From: CALBZE01 sp036381255
GTDB taxonomy: Bacteria > Gemmatimonadota > Gemmatimonadetes > Longimicrobiales > RSA9
Reading direction: 5' to 3'
DNA: 48,485 bases
Assembly (NCBI GenBank): GCA_036381255.1
Contig: DASVDG010000118.1
Coordinates: forward strand, 1-48,485
Each line of letters starts with the position of its first letter. Position 1 is the stretch's first letter. Of this stretch, positions 8,392-16,235 are shown in pieces. Under the pieces are notes generated by a model that saw only the letters and a list, made by a program, of their open reading frames with translations, searched no databases and was not told the DNA's origin. The translations under genes and the position numbers were made by a program.

Positions 8392-9588
8392 ATGGAAGCA
8401 CGTGAGGCTATTTCGGCGATCCTCGACATGGTGCCGAACTGGTACGAGGCTGAAACCGGCCCTGTTCACTACGATCTCCGTTCAGGCGCAACAGTTGTTG
8501 ATTTTTGGGGTCATCGCCAACCTACGCCGTGGTTGGCGAACTTCCTACGTGCGGTCAGGCGCGAGTTGGACGTTGTGGTGCCACGTCTGGATTCATTCGC
8601 GTCAACAGTCGCCACGGACCTTCTCCAAGAGCAGTTTGCCCTTAAGTGGCTTGAGATTGCAGCACCCGGTGTAGAGTGGCAGCGAGTGCTCGATTATAGC
8701 CGTCACACGCTTCAGCGAACGTATGAAAACGCTGAAGTAATTTTCAACTTGGTTGTTCGTGATGACATAGGGACTGAACTGATCTCAGAACCCGCCATTC
8801 AGAAGATCTTTGATCCACTTGCGGCGTCGCCTCGAACATACTTTCAAGTTGATCGGCAATTTCGGTTCCATTCTTACCGTGAAATCCCATGGGACGATGT
8901 ACACGATGGCGGTGAGTACGAACTATCTCCGGAATTCCTTCGTCCGTTCTCATGCATGTTGGAGCGTGGTGAGTATTCGGTCCACCAGACTGGGCGTGGT
9001 GACTTAGTGATGCTGAATCATGAGGGGCTACTTGCGGCCAAGCGGAAAGGCCGGTGGAAAATCTACGATGTAGCTACCCTGAAGAACTCCATCACCGAGG
9101 TCATCGGTAGTTATCGAGTTGGTGCCAATCTGTTTGAGGTCTGTTTTGATCTCAGCTTCCGACGGCATGGGGCATTACTCGTTTATGACCCTGAGCATCG
9201 TGTCCTTCCCAATATAACGAATACTGAATCGAGATTGGATAATCCACGGATGGGGGACCTAGCAAGACGCATGTTGGGCCCATCCGTTTATAGCATATCG
9301 ATGGATGAGATCGATCGAGACAGGAGAAAGAAGCTGCTATTCCTCGAAATCGCCAGTGTGGACGGCGCGGTGATCTTCGACGATGATCATGTCCTCGCCT
9401 TCGGAGCGATGATTCGATCTCACCCTCGTACGCCTGGGGCTGCTGGAGCGAGGAGTACCGCGGCAGCTTCGGCATTTCTCTATGGTGGACGTCCAGTAAA
9501 GATTAGCTCTGACGGCGAAATCACGTTCTATTTTGTCAGCACGGACGAGGACGGCGGTTCAGCTGACGCCAAGCTCGAGTTTCTGTAA
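8392..9588 (+). CDS. DisA_N/DAC-like protein, putative nucleotide-signalling or defence sensor
   Basis: A 398-residue protein of unknown role. The last 90 residues resemble a diadenylate cyclase (DAC) core: SVDGAVIFDDDHVLAFGAMI matches the DGA motif region, and GARSTAAASAF followed by VKISSDGEITFYF aligns with the GTRHRAA...VSEE-G motif. The histidine of RHR is Ser here, so catalysis is uncertain. The upstream ~270 residues are unlike DisA and could be a sensor domain, as in the DACN-type proteins predicted in conflict systems. AAGGA lies 11 bases before ATG 8392. Base composition is near 50% GC, far below the surroundings, and the gene starts 48 bp from the IS end, pointing to transfer. Confidence 0.5.
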   Translation: MEAREAISAILDMVPNWYEAETGPVHYDLRSGATVVDFWGHRQPTPWLANFLRAVRRELDVVVPRLDSFASTVATDLLQEQFALKWLEIAAPGVEWQRVLDYSRHTLQRTYENAEVIFNLVVRDDIGTELISEPAIQKIFDPLAASPRTYFQVDRQFRFHSYREIPWDDVHDGGEYELSPEFLRPFSCMLERGEYSVHQTGRGDLVMLNHEGLLAAKRKGRWKIYDVATLKNSITEVIGSYRVGANLFEVCFDLSFRRHGALLVYDPEHRVLPNITNTESRLDNPRMGDLARRMLGPSVYSISMDEIDRDRRKKLLFLEIASVDGAVIFDDDHVLAFGAMIRSHPRTPGAAGARSTAAASAFLYGGRPVKISSDGEITFYFVSTDEDGGSADAKLEFL

Positions 9589-9617
9589 TTGTGGAATACC
9601 GGCAACGGGCACACGGC

Positions 9618-9783
9618 GGATAACAAGGCATTCACGCTGGGGGCGCATTCGCGCCCTTGCCCATTGGGACCACCGCCGTTGTGGCGAGGCGATGAGACTC
9701 GCGCCGCCTCCTGGAGCGGCATTTCTTCGGGACATAGCTCGACCAAGACCGGGCGGCGGTCGTGAATGCTTGAACCGTTACCC
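9618..9783 (+). repeat. attC-like imperfect palindrome, copy A
   Basis: The ends are inverted: GGATAAC (9618-9624) pairs with GTTACCC (9777-9783, one mismatch) and GCATTCACG (9628-9636) pairs perfectly with CGTGAATGC (9761-9769). This R-box/L-box layout, 30 bp after a cassette-like gene on the same strand, resembles integron attC sites. The outer heptamers deviate from the usual RYYYAAC/GTTRRRY and 166 bp is long for attC. About 60 nt at the left and 15 at the right match copy B. Confidence 0.5.
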
Positions 9784-9821
9784 GGCATGTTCCGCAGCCT
9801 GCAATTTACGGAGGTGTCGTC

Positions 9822-10655
9822 TTGAGATCTGGTGATGCGGCGGAAATCGCAAGTCGAATCGTAGCGGAGGTGAGGGAGGCCCCAGCGGGCTCGAAGAGAC
9901 TGAAGGTCCGCTCGCTCCTGAAGAAGTTCGGCTTCGTAAAGCGCTCGGACCGCAATACGGCAGAGATCACGCGGCTGCTTGATGAGCAGGGGATCTCGAT
10001 TCACCCGCCGCTAATCCGGTTTGGTGACTCATGGAAGGTCGGCTATGAGGACTGGATTTACCTTTCCGACCAGCGCGCATGTCCGCTTGAAAAATCACTG
10101 CACAACAAAGTTGATTTGCCCGAGGGGTGGCAGGATGATGAGTGGTTCACGCGCATGCTCAAGCTAGAGCTCCGCACTGAGAAAGAGGTCGAAATCAAGT
10201 TCATCGTGCCGCTTCTGAAGCGCCTTGGGTATGAGGATGAAGATCGGTTCGATGGAATGCCCGTACCGGCCGCACATGGCTCCCGAGCAACCACGCTCGT
10301 GATCGACTTTGCGGTCTTCAACTCCGCATCGGATGCCCTTCGGTCGCAGCCGCTTCTCACGGTTGAGGCCAAGCACGAGACCCGGTTCCGGAAACAGAAG
10401 GAGATCGCGAACGCGCGTAATCAGGCCCAGAGCTATTGTCTCTGGACCCAGTGCGATTTCTTCATGGTGACAGATGGGCGGACGATAGAGGTCTTCGATC
10501 TGACGCGTCGAACTCTGTCCGGTGTGGGCCCGGTATTCAGTTGTGGTCGGCACGAGCTGAAAGAGGCATTCCCAAACCTGTATCGGTTGATCGGAAAACC
10601 GGTGCTCACGCGGCATTACCTCTCGAAGTTCAGTTCAGTCGAAGAGGTATCCTGA
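9822..10655 (+). CDS. PD-(D/E)XK nuclease-like protein (HsdR N-terminal type)
   Basis: A 277-residue protein with an N-terminal wing of about 95 residues (ADPLEKS-type end not recognised) and a C-terminal nuclease-like domain. The core reads LRTEKEVEIKFIVPLLKRLGY, then VIDFAVF (Asp of the motif) and LLTVEAKHETRF (the E-X-K pair), then NARNQAQSYCLW and FFMVTDGRTIEVFDL. This is the arrangement of the HSDR_N type restriction domain, but no helicase follows, so it is not a full type I R subunit. Start is TTG 9822 with GGAGG at 9810-9814. It stands between the two attC-like repeats. A stand-alone restriction or defence nuclease is plausible; the substrate is unknown. Confidence 0.6.
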   Translation: MRSGDAAEIASRIVAEVREAPAGSKRLKVRSLLKKFGFVKRSDRNTAEITRLLDEQGISIHPPLIRFGDSWKVGYEDWIYLSDQRACPLEKSLHNKVDLPEGWQDDEWFTRMLKLELRTEKEVEIKFIVPLLKRLGYEDEDRFDGMPVPAAHGSRATTLVIDFAVFNSASDALRSQPLLTVEAKHETRFRKQKEIANARNQAQSYCLWTQCDFFMVTDGRTIEVFDLTRRTLSGVGPVFSCGRHELKEAFPNLYRLIGKPVLTRHYLSKFSSVEEVS

Positions 10656-10715
10656 GCCGACATCGCTGCCGTAGTTTAGCGGGATCGCAGTGGACCGGCT
10701 GCGGAACGCGGTGTA

Positions 10716-10863
10716 TAGCAACGCAATCACGCTGCGGGCCTTGCGGCCCCTTGCCGTTCGGGACCGCCGCTCCTTTGGGCGGAAACCCGCGGCTTGTCAG
10801 AACAAGAGCCTGGCGCTCGATGCGACCCGCTTGAGTCATGAGCGGAGAGGCGGTCGTGAATGC
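10716..10863 (+). repeat. attC-like imperfect palindrome, copy B
   Basis: Left arm GCAATCACG (10723-10731) pairs with CGTGAATGC (10855-10863) with one mismatch; TAGCAAC precedes it as a possible R box. The first 60 nt, with a GGGCC-TTGC-GGCCC small stem and CGGGACCGCCG, align with copy A, and GGCGGTCGTGAATGC recurs at the right. No clear GTT-type box is seen at the right end, so this copy may be degraded. It follows the PD-(D/E)XK gene by 60 bp. Together with flanking sequence it fills the 325-bp gap before the next gene. Confidence 0.45.
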
Positions 10864-10980
10864 TGAAACGCTGGCATCCCTGGGCTCGTTTCCGCCGGCG
10901 CCGATGGGTTGCCATTTCTGAAAGGGAGTTGCGGGACTAGCTTTCAGTACGATAGCGGTCCATTTCGAGAAGGGGTACGG

Positions 10981-11334
10981 GTGAAGCTACCGAATGCCTC
11001 GGCCGCATGCGTCGAGTATGAAAAGCTTACGGGCTATCTGCTCTCGGACGTGCATCCGGTGGGCAGGACCAAGGCGCAATTCTTTCGGGGGTTGGGCTTT
11101 GACGCGAGCCGGCCGGAGGCCTTGCTGGCCGCGCTGCTTCGGATTGCCCGGGATGAGGAGGTAGTGGAGCAAGAGGCCACGGCATTTGGTAGGAAGTACG
11201 TGATCGATGGCGCACTGGAGGGGCCAACAGGGGCTTCGGCCCGGATGCGCACGATCTGGATCGTGGAGCGAGGGAGTGCGGCGCCGCGCTTTGTGACGGC
11301 CTACCCGGCCCCGGGCAGGAAGGAGGAGGGATGA
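10981..11334 (+). CDS. DUF6883-type small protein
   Basis: A 117-residue protein starting at GTG 10981 with AGAAGGGG 6 bases upstream; the longer in-frame opening at 10909 lacks a ribosome site and departs from the family start. The pattern KLPNASAACVEYEKLTGYLL followed by HPVGRTKAQFFRGLGF, and near the end YVIDG...TIWIVERG..PRFVTAYP, matches DUF6883, often found beside DUF4926. The stop overlaps the next start. Such pairs occur as toxin-immunity-like or toxin-antitoxin-like modules, but no activity is established from sequence. Confidence 0.7.
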   Translation: MKLPNASAACVEYEKLTGYLLSDVHPVGRTKAQFFRGLGFDASRPEALLAALLRIARDEEVVEQEATAFGRKYVIDGALEGPTGASARMRTIWIVERGSAAPRFVTAYPAPGRKEEG

Positions 11335-11561
11335 TCAAGGAACTGGATTCGGTCGTGCTCACGCGCGATGTGCCGGAGTACGGGCTGAAGGCAGGAGATG
11401 TGGGCGCGGTCGTGCATCGCTACGGGGAGGGCGAGGGTTTTGAGGTGGAATTCGTGAGTGCATCGGGAGAGACGGTGGCCGTGTTGACGCTCACCGAGGC
11501 CGATCTTCGTCCGATGCGTGGGGGAGAGATCTTGCACGTGCGCCGCTTGGCGTCGTTGTAG
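11331..11561 (+). CDS. DUF4926 small protein
   Basis: A 76-residue protein, start ATG 11331 overlapping the upstream stop (ATGA). LDSVVLTRDVPEYGLKAGDV followed by GAVVHRYGEGEGFEVEFV and a C-terminal VLTLTEADLRPM is the SH3-like DUF4926 pattern. It is probably the coupled partner of the DUF6883 protein; its function is not known. Confidence 0.75.
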   Translation: MIKELDSVVLTRDVPEYGLKAGDVGAVVHRYGEGEGFEVEFVSASGETVAVLTLTEADLRPMRGGEILHVRRLASL

Positions 11562-11740
11562 CCGTTGCATGGACGCGCAACTGGACCTCGCGGAGCACCG
11601 CCCGACCGTCGGCTCGCCGCTCGCCCCGGCATCCCTCGCCCTGCTCTGCGGCACGTCGGTTTCTGCGGCTCTGGCGTGGATCGCGCTGGGGATGCGAATC
11701 ATCAGCACTCGACCCATGACCCCAAGCGAACGACGAACGC

Positions 11741-11902
11741 ATGAGCGACCGATCGGACGCTGACGAGCTCCGGGCCGAGTACGACTTCGCGCCCGGGCAG
11801 CCACGCGACGGCGTGCGGAGGAATTACGCGACGCGGTGCGCGGCGGGCGTGAGCCTCGTGCGGCCCGATCCGGGCGTGGCGGAGCCACCTCGACGATCGT
11901 GA
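11741..11902 (+). pseudogene. Short antitoxin-like fragment in an otherwise empty 547-bp stretch
   Basis: ATG 11741 gives 53 residues beginning MSDRSDADELRAEYDF, with GVRRNYATRCAAGVSLV and RPDPGVAE. The pattern ELRxEYDF...GVRGKYAxRxxxGTNLVxLxPDVA is common in ~75-residue antitoxin-like proteins that pair with small RNase toxins. Here the frame ends early (PPRRS then TGA) where the family normally continues to a helical C-terminus, so it looks truncated or frameshifted. No toxin partner is visible. The rest of 11562-12108 shows no gene I can support. Confidence 0.4.
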
Positions 11903-12108
11903 CAGCCATTCCGCCGGCCGCAACGTCGCCGACCCCGAGCTCGCGCAGTTTCGGTTGATTGTCGCTCGCTGCGGCGTAGTCTTCCAGACAAGGAGCGGGC
12001 GCGGTCGCGTGGCGGGCGCGCCGCTGTCCGGTGCGGTGTGCGCGGGCCACTCCCGGCGGTACCGGGGCACGGCCGGGCACGCGTCCACTCCAACGAGGCG
12101 ATCCGACC

Positions 12109-13176
12109 ATGAGCCAGATTCGCATCGCATTCCTCGCGACCCCCGCCCTCCTCACCGCCTGCGGCTTCGCCGGCGACCGCGCCTCCCCCGCCTTCGTCGA
12201 GGAGACGCTCGCCGTCGCCGACACGGTCGTCACGACGGAGTCCGCGCTGATCGGCTACGCGACCGACCTCGCCGTCGGCCCGGGCGGCCGGCTGTACCTG
12301 ACCGACGCCCGCCTCAGCCACGTGCTGACGGTCGGGCCGGGGGGCGAGGATCCGCGGACGATCGGGCGGGAGGGGTCGGGGCCGGGCGAGTTCGCGACGC
12401 CGTGGTCGCTCGCGGTCTCGGGCGACGGGGTGTGGGTCTTCGACATGCGGCACGGCCGGGTGCTGGAGTTCGACGCGGCGGGCGGGTACGTCGGGTCGTA
12501 CGTCGTCGGGGAGCCGACGGCCATGACCGGCATCGCGCCGAACGCGCGCGGCGAGCTGGCGGCGGCGACGGGCGGGCGGGACAGCGCGCTCGTCGCCGTG
12601 CTGGGCGCGGACGGCGAGCGGCTGCGGGCGTTCGGTGAGCCCGTCGTGCCGCCGGTGACGATGTGGGATTTCACGTCGATCAAGGACCGGATCCGGCGCG
12701 GCGAGGTGCCGGCCGAGTTCCGGAACAGCGTGCGGCCGGCGTGGGCGGCGGACGGCTCGGTCGTCGTCGCATTCGACACGGAGCGGGAGGTGCGGCGCTA
12801 CGGGCCGGACGGCGCGCTCGTCTGGGCGCGGCCGCTGGAGGACCCGGCGCTGGAGGCGGCGCGCGCGGAGTTCGTGCGCGCGAACACGGAGGACCCAGAC
12901 CCCACGCGGCTCGCGCCGCTCCGGTACGTGCGGGACGTGTTCGTCGCCGGGGACGAGGTGTGGCTGCTCCTCGACACGACGACGCTGAACGACGGCGTCG
13001 TGCTCGTGCTCGACGCGACGGACGGCGCGCCGCGGCGTCGCCTAGTGCTCCCGGGGTTGCCGGGTGGGAACGCGTTCGCGCTGGACGCGGAGCGCGGGCG
13101 GCTGTACCTGGCGGTCGGCGACGAGGCGATGGTGGTGGTGGCGGAGGTGGGGGCAGTGTCGGAGGGCACGGAGTAG
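12109..13176 (+). CDS. Six-bladed beta-propeller lipoprotein
   Basis: A 355-residue secreted protein. The N-terminus is a lipoprotein signal (IRIAFLATPALLTAC, cysteine near residue 18). The body has repeated propeller strands such as ATDLAVGPGGRLYLTDARL, TIGREGSGPGEFATPWSLAV and GVWVFDMRHGRVLEFDAAG. The GREGSGPGEF element is typical of NHL-like six-bladed propellers that are numerous in Gemmatimonadota. ATG 12109 is chosen because it gives the signal peptide; the longer frame to 12031 does not. Ligand unknown; propellers of this kind usually bind carbohydrates or proteins at the cell surface. Confidence 0.75.
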   Translation: MSQIRIAFLATPALLTACGFAGDRASPAFVEETLAVADTVVTTESALIGYATDLAVGPGGRLYLTDARLSHVLTVGPGGEDPRTIGREGSGPGEFATPWSLAVSGDGVWVFDMRHGRVLEFDAAGGYVGSYVVGEPTAMTGIAPNARGELAAATGGRDSALVAVLGADGERLRAFGEPVVPPVTMWDFTSIKDRIRRGEVPAEFRNSVRPAWAADGSVVVAFDTEREVRRYGPDGALVWARPLEDPALEAARAEFVRANTEDPDPTRLAPLRYVRDVFVAGDEVWLLLDTTTLNDGVVLVLDATDGAPRRRLVLPGLPGGNAFALDAERGRLYLAVGDEAMVVVAEVGAVSEGTE

Positions 13177-13331
13177 GCGGGAGCGGAGGCGCCGGGATCG
13201 ACGCACGGCGGACCGGCGCTGGCCGCCCCGGCCGACATCGCCGGAACGGCCGACACGCGTGGCCGGTATGACCATTGCAACCCCGGAATCCACCGCACAC
13301 CTTCGCGTGGTCGGCCATCCATGGAGGCGTC

Positions 13332-13508
13332 ATGAAGGGTCGCATCTCGAAGGAGCTGGATCGGACCCTGAGGGATCCGGAGGCGGCCAAGCAACTGAGG
13401 AAGGCTCTCCTCGCGGGTGCCGGCGAGGTCGTCGTCGAGGGCCGCACGTATCGCGTTCGCACGGAGCCGGTGCCGAAATCTCCAAAGGCAGCAGCGGCCC
13501 ATATCTAG
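13332..13508 (+). CDS. Small hypothetical protein
   Basis: A 58-residue basic protein (MKGRISKELDRTLRDPEAAK...). ATG 13332 has GGAGG 5 bases upstream, which is why I call it. It is helical and without recognisable domain, ending VPKSPKAAAAHI. It lies 6 bp before the next small gene and may share its transcript. Confidence 0.5.
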   Translation: MKGRISKELDRTLRDPEAAKQLRKALLAGAGEVVVEGRTYRVRTEPVPKSPKAAAAHI

Positions 13509-13514
13509 GCGCGA

Positions 13515-13742
13515 ATGAACGTTGCGTTCTCCGCCCTCCTGACATTCGTTCTCGTTCTCCCCGGCATCACCCTCCGATACGCCTTCGCACGCGGCCGCCG
13601 GCGCTGGAACCATCCGATCGCGGCATCCATGGTGCCGTACTTGGGCTTCTTCGGCTGGTACCTGTACTTCACGCGCAACGTCGTCGCGTACTACCGCGCA
13701 CTCCGGCGCGAGGACGCGCGACCGGCAGGGAGGGAGCGATGA
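13515..13742 (+). CDS. Small membrane protein, hypothetical
   Basis: A 75-residue protein with one clear N-terminal membrane helix (ALLTFVLVLPGITLRYAF) and a second hydrophobic stretch (MVPYLGFFGWYLYF), separated by an arginine-rich loop. The stop overlaps the DUF4328 start at 13739 (ATGA), suggesting translational coupling. No family recognised. Confidence 0.5.
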   Translation: MNVAFSALLTFVLVLPGITLRYAFARGRRRWNHPIAASMVPYLGFFGWYLYFTRNVVAYYRALRREDARPAGRER

Positions 13743-14449
13743 CCGATTCGACCGTCGTCCAGGACGGAATCCGCCGCCAGGCGGCGCGTGCCCGCTGGGC
13801 CGTGGGCCTGCTCGCCGTGGCCTGTGTCGTCGATGTGGCCGCGGTCCTCTCCGACCTGGGCCAGGCCTCCCTGCTGCGCGGCGCCGTCGAGGGCGTGGAG
13901 ATCACGACCGCGGCTGCGGAGGCGAACGACGCGCGGCAGCAGGCGATGGCCGGCCTGCAGTTCCTGCTGCTGGTCCCGACGGCCATCGTGTTCCTCATGT
14001 GGCTGCACCGGGCGTACGCGAACCTCGGGGACGTGGGCGCGCGCGTCACACGCTTCTCGCCCGGCTGGGCGGTCGGCTACTGGTTCATCCCGGTCGCCAA
14101 CCTCATCCGCCCGTACCAGGTCGTGAAAGAGGCGTGGCAGCGCAGCGAGTCGATGAACGCTTCCGAATCGACGGACACGGCACCGAGCTCGCCGGTGGTA
14201 GGGCTCTGGTGGATGGCGTTCATCGGGTCCGGCGCGCTCGGGCGGGTTTTCGCGGCCCGACTGTCCTCGGCAGACACCGTCGAGGCGCTGCTGTCGGCGA
14301 GCTGGTGGGTCGTCGCGGCGGACGCGTCCAGCGCGGTGTCGGCCGTCCTGGCGATCCTCGTCGTCCGGGGGATCGACCGGCGGCAGCGACGCATGGTCGA
14401 CGTGTCCGCTGCGCCCGGCCCTTCGCCGGCCCCGAGCGGCGCGGCGTGA
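13739..14449 (+). CDS. DUF4328 membrane protein
   Basis: A 236-residue protein with about four membrane helices. The DUF4328 hallmark FLMWLHRAYANL...TRFSPGWAVGYWFIPVANLI and RPYQVVKEAW is clear near residues 88-140. Function is unknown; members are multi-pass membrane proteins. The start overlaps the upstream small membrane gene and its stop overlaps the methyltransferase GTG (14446), giving a three-gene coupled unit. Confidence 0.8.
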   Translation: MTDSTVVQDGIRRQAARARWAVGLLAVACVVDVAAVLSDLGQASLLRGAVEGVEITTAAAEANDARQQAMAGLQFLLLVPTAIVFLMWLHRAYANLGDVGARVTRFSPGWAVGYWFIPVANLIRPYQVVKEAWQRSESMNASESTDTAPSSPVVGLWWMAFIGSGALGRVFAARLSSADTVEALLSASWWVVAADASSAVSAVLAILVVRGIDRRQRRMVDVSAAPGPSPAPSGAA

Positions 14450-15066
14450 ACGACGCCGTCATCGGCCTCTACGACCGCCACGCCCGGGCGTACGACCGCG
14501 ACCGCGACCGGTCGCTCCGGGAGCGCGAGTGGCTCGATCGCTTCCTCCGCCACGTGAGCCCGGGCGGGACGGTGCTGGACGTGGGCTGCGGCACGGGCGA
14601 GCCGATCGCCCGCTACCTCGCCGAGCGCGGGTTCCGCGTCGTCGGCGTGGACGCCGCGCGGGCGATGATCGGGATCTGTCGCGAGCGATTCCCGGACGGC
14701 GAGTGGATCCTCGCGGACATGCGCAGGCTGGCGCTGGGCCGTCGCTTCGATGGCGTGCTGGCGTGGGACAGCTTCTTCCACCTGGCGATGGGCGACCAGC
14801 GGGCGATGTTCCCGCGCTTCGCGGCACACGCCCGGCCGGGCGCGCCGCTGATGTTCACGAGCGGACCCGCGGAGGGCGAGGCGATCGGGTCGTACCGCGG
14901 GGAGCCGCTCTACCACGCGAGCCTTGGGCCCGAGGAGTACGCGCGGCTGCTGGCGGAGCACGGGTTCGTCGTGCGGGACCACGTCGCCGGCGACCCGGAG
15001 TGCGGTGGGCACACGGTGTGGCTGGCGACGTACGACGGAAAGGGTGCCGGGCCGGCAACCCGATGA
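14446..15066 (+). CDS. Class I SAM-dependent methyltransferase
   Basis: A 206-residue protein with the Rossmann methyltransferase fold: motif I VLDVGCGTGEPIARYL near residues 43-58, motif II acidic residue in VVGVDAARAMI, motif III-like WILADMRRL and post-motif GVLAWDSFFHL. These bind SAM; the acceptor is not predictable. GTG 14446 overlaps the DUF4328 stop, supporting co-translation. The length is at the short end for the family but includes all SAM motifs. Confidence 0.8.
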   Translation: MNDAVIGLYDRHARAYDRDRDRSLREREWLDRFLRHVSPGGTVLDVGCGTGEPIARYLAERGFRVVGVDAARAMIGICRERFPDGEWILADMRRLALGRRFDGVLAWDSFFHLAMGDQRAMFPRFAAHARPGAPLMFTSGPAEGEAIGSYRGEPLYHASLGPEEYARLLAEHGFVVRDHVAGDPECGGHTVWLATYDGKGAGPATR

Positions 15067-15290
15067 GGCCGGTCGGCCCGTCGCCGGACGCCGCCACACG
15101 CGCGTCGCGTAGACGCCACGGTCTCCCCTCCGTCGTTCCCGCCGTCCCCGGCACCGGGCCGCACCTCACCCGGCCCTCGGGCGGGCGCGATCAATGCACG
15201 CGAACGTGACACAGACGCTCGCGTCGGCGCCCGCCGCGCAGGCTGCGGCGCCGGCGATGGGCGCGGCGTGCACCGTTCGCGGGCGGGGTC

Positions 15291-16034
15291 GTGGTCAGGA
15301 TCGCTCCGGTCATCCTCCTCGTGCTGCTGCTGCTGGCGTGGCTCGCCCGGCAGGCGCCCACGCTGGTCGACGTGACGCTGGACGGCTCGCCCGAGTCGAT
15401 GGTGCGCCAGTACGTGGTGGCGCGCGCGAGCCGGCAGGCGTTCGCGCGCACGCCGGCGGACGTGGCGCGGATGGTGATGAAGGGCGGGCTCGTGCCGGCG
15501 CCGGGGAACGGCGACTACCGACTGAAGGGCGTCGAGTACGCGTTCGCGCACCCGGTGAGCCGGCGGTTCGTCGAGCGGACGGCGCGGGCGTACCGGCGGG
15601 CGTGCGGCGAGCCGCTGGTCGTGACCAGCCTGGTCCGGCCGCTCGATCGGCAGCCCCACAACGCGCACCCGCTCTCGGTCCACCCGGCGGGGCTGGCGGT
15701 CGACCTGAGCATCCCCGACCGGCCGGAGTGCCGGGCGTGGCTCGAACGGAGGCTGATCGCACTCGAAGCTGCGGGCGTGCTGGACGTCACGGCGGAGCGC
15801 CATCCGCCGCACCTGCACGTGGCGGTGTTTCCGGGCGCGTACGCGCGGTTCGTGAACCGCCCGCCCGGCGACTCTGCGGCGGCGCCCGGCCGCGCGCGAG
15901 GGCGCGGACCGGCCGGCACGCCGGCGGGGGGCGGCGGGGTGTGGTGGGCGGTCGGCGGCGGGCTACTCGTACTCGTCGCCGCGGCGGGGTGGCGGTGGCG
16001 GGTCCGGCGTGCGCGGCGCGGCGGCAGTTCGTAG
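15291..16034 (+). CDS. Membrane-anchored M15-like/DUF5715 peptidase
   Basis: A 247-residue protein with an N-terminal membrane helix (APVILLVLLLLAWLA), a periplasmic domain and a C-terminal glycine-rich linker plus second helix (WWAVGGGLLVLVAAAGW) ending in arginines. The domain has the zinc-peptidase pattern HPLSVHPAGLAVD (SxHxxGxAxD) and a late HLHV (HxH), as in M15 D,D-/L,D-carboxypeptidases and DUF5715 proteins that act on peptidoglycan stem peptides. GTG 15291 is chosen because it gives the signal anchor. The upstream 15067-15290 shows no gene. Confidence 0.7.
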   Translation: MVRIAPVILLVLLLLAWLARQAPTLVDVTLDGSPESMVRQYVVARASRQAFARTPADVARMVMKGGLVPAPGNGDYRLKGVEYAFAHPVSRRFVERTARAYRRACGEPLVVTSLVRPLDRQPHNAHPLSVHPAGLAVDLSIPDRPECRAWLERRLIALEAAGVLDVTAERHPPHLHVAVFPGAYARFVNRPPGDSAAAPGRARGRGPAGTPAGGGGVWWAVGGGLLVLVAAAGWRWRVRRARRGGSS

Positions 16035-16110
16035 CGGGCGGCGGCGCCGGCGCCGCGAGCCCGGAGGGTGCCGGCGCGCGAAAGGCCACCGGCTCCCCCG
16101 GTCCGCGGCG

Positions 16111-16140
16111 CGCGGCCGCCGCCGGGGCGGCGCGGCCGCG
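16111..16140. terminator. GC-rich hairpin between convergent genes
   Basis: CGCGGCCG arms (16111-16118 and 16133-16140) with extra pairing inside make a strong stem between the peptidase gene (plus) and the JmjC gene (minus). There is no U tract, so it is a candidate only. Confidence 0.35.
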
Positions 16141-16235
16141 GCCCGGGCGGGATGCGGTGACCTGGCGCCTTCCGAGGACCACGACGGACCCGGCGCCGCC
16201 CGGCCTACGGGACGTTACGCGCACCCCACGCGCGG

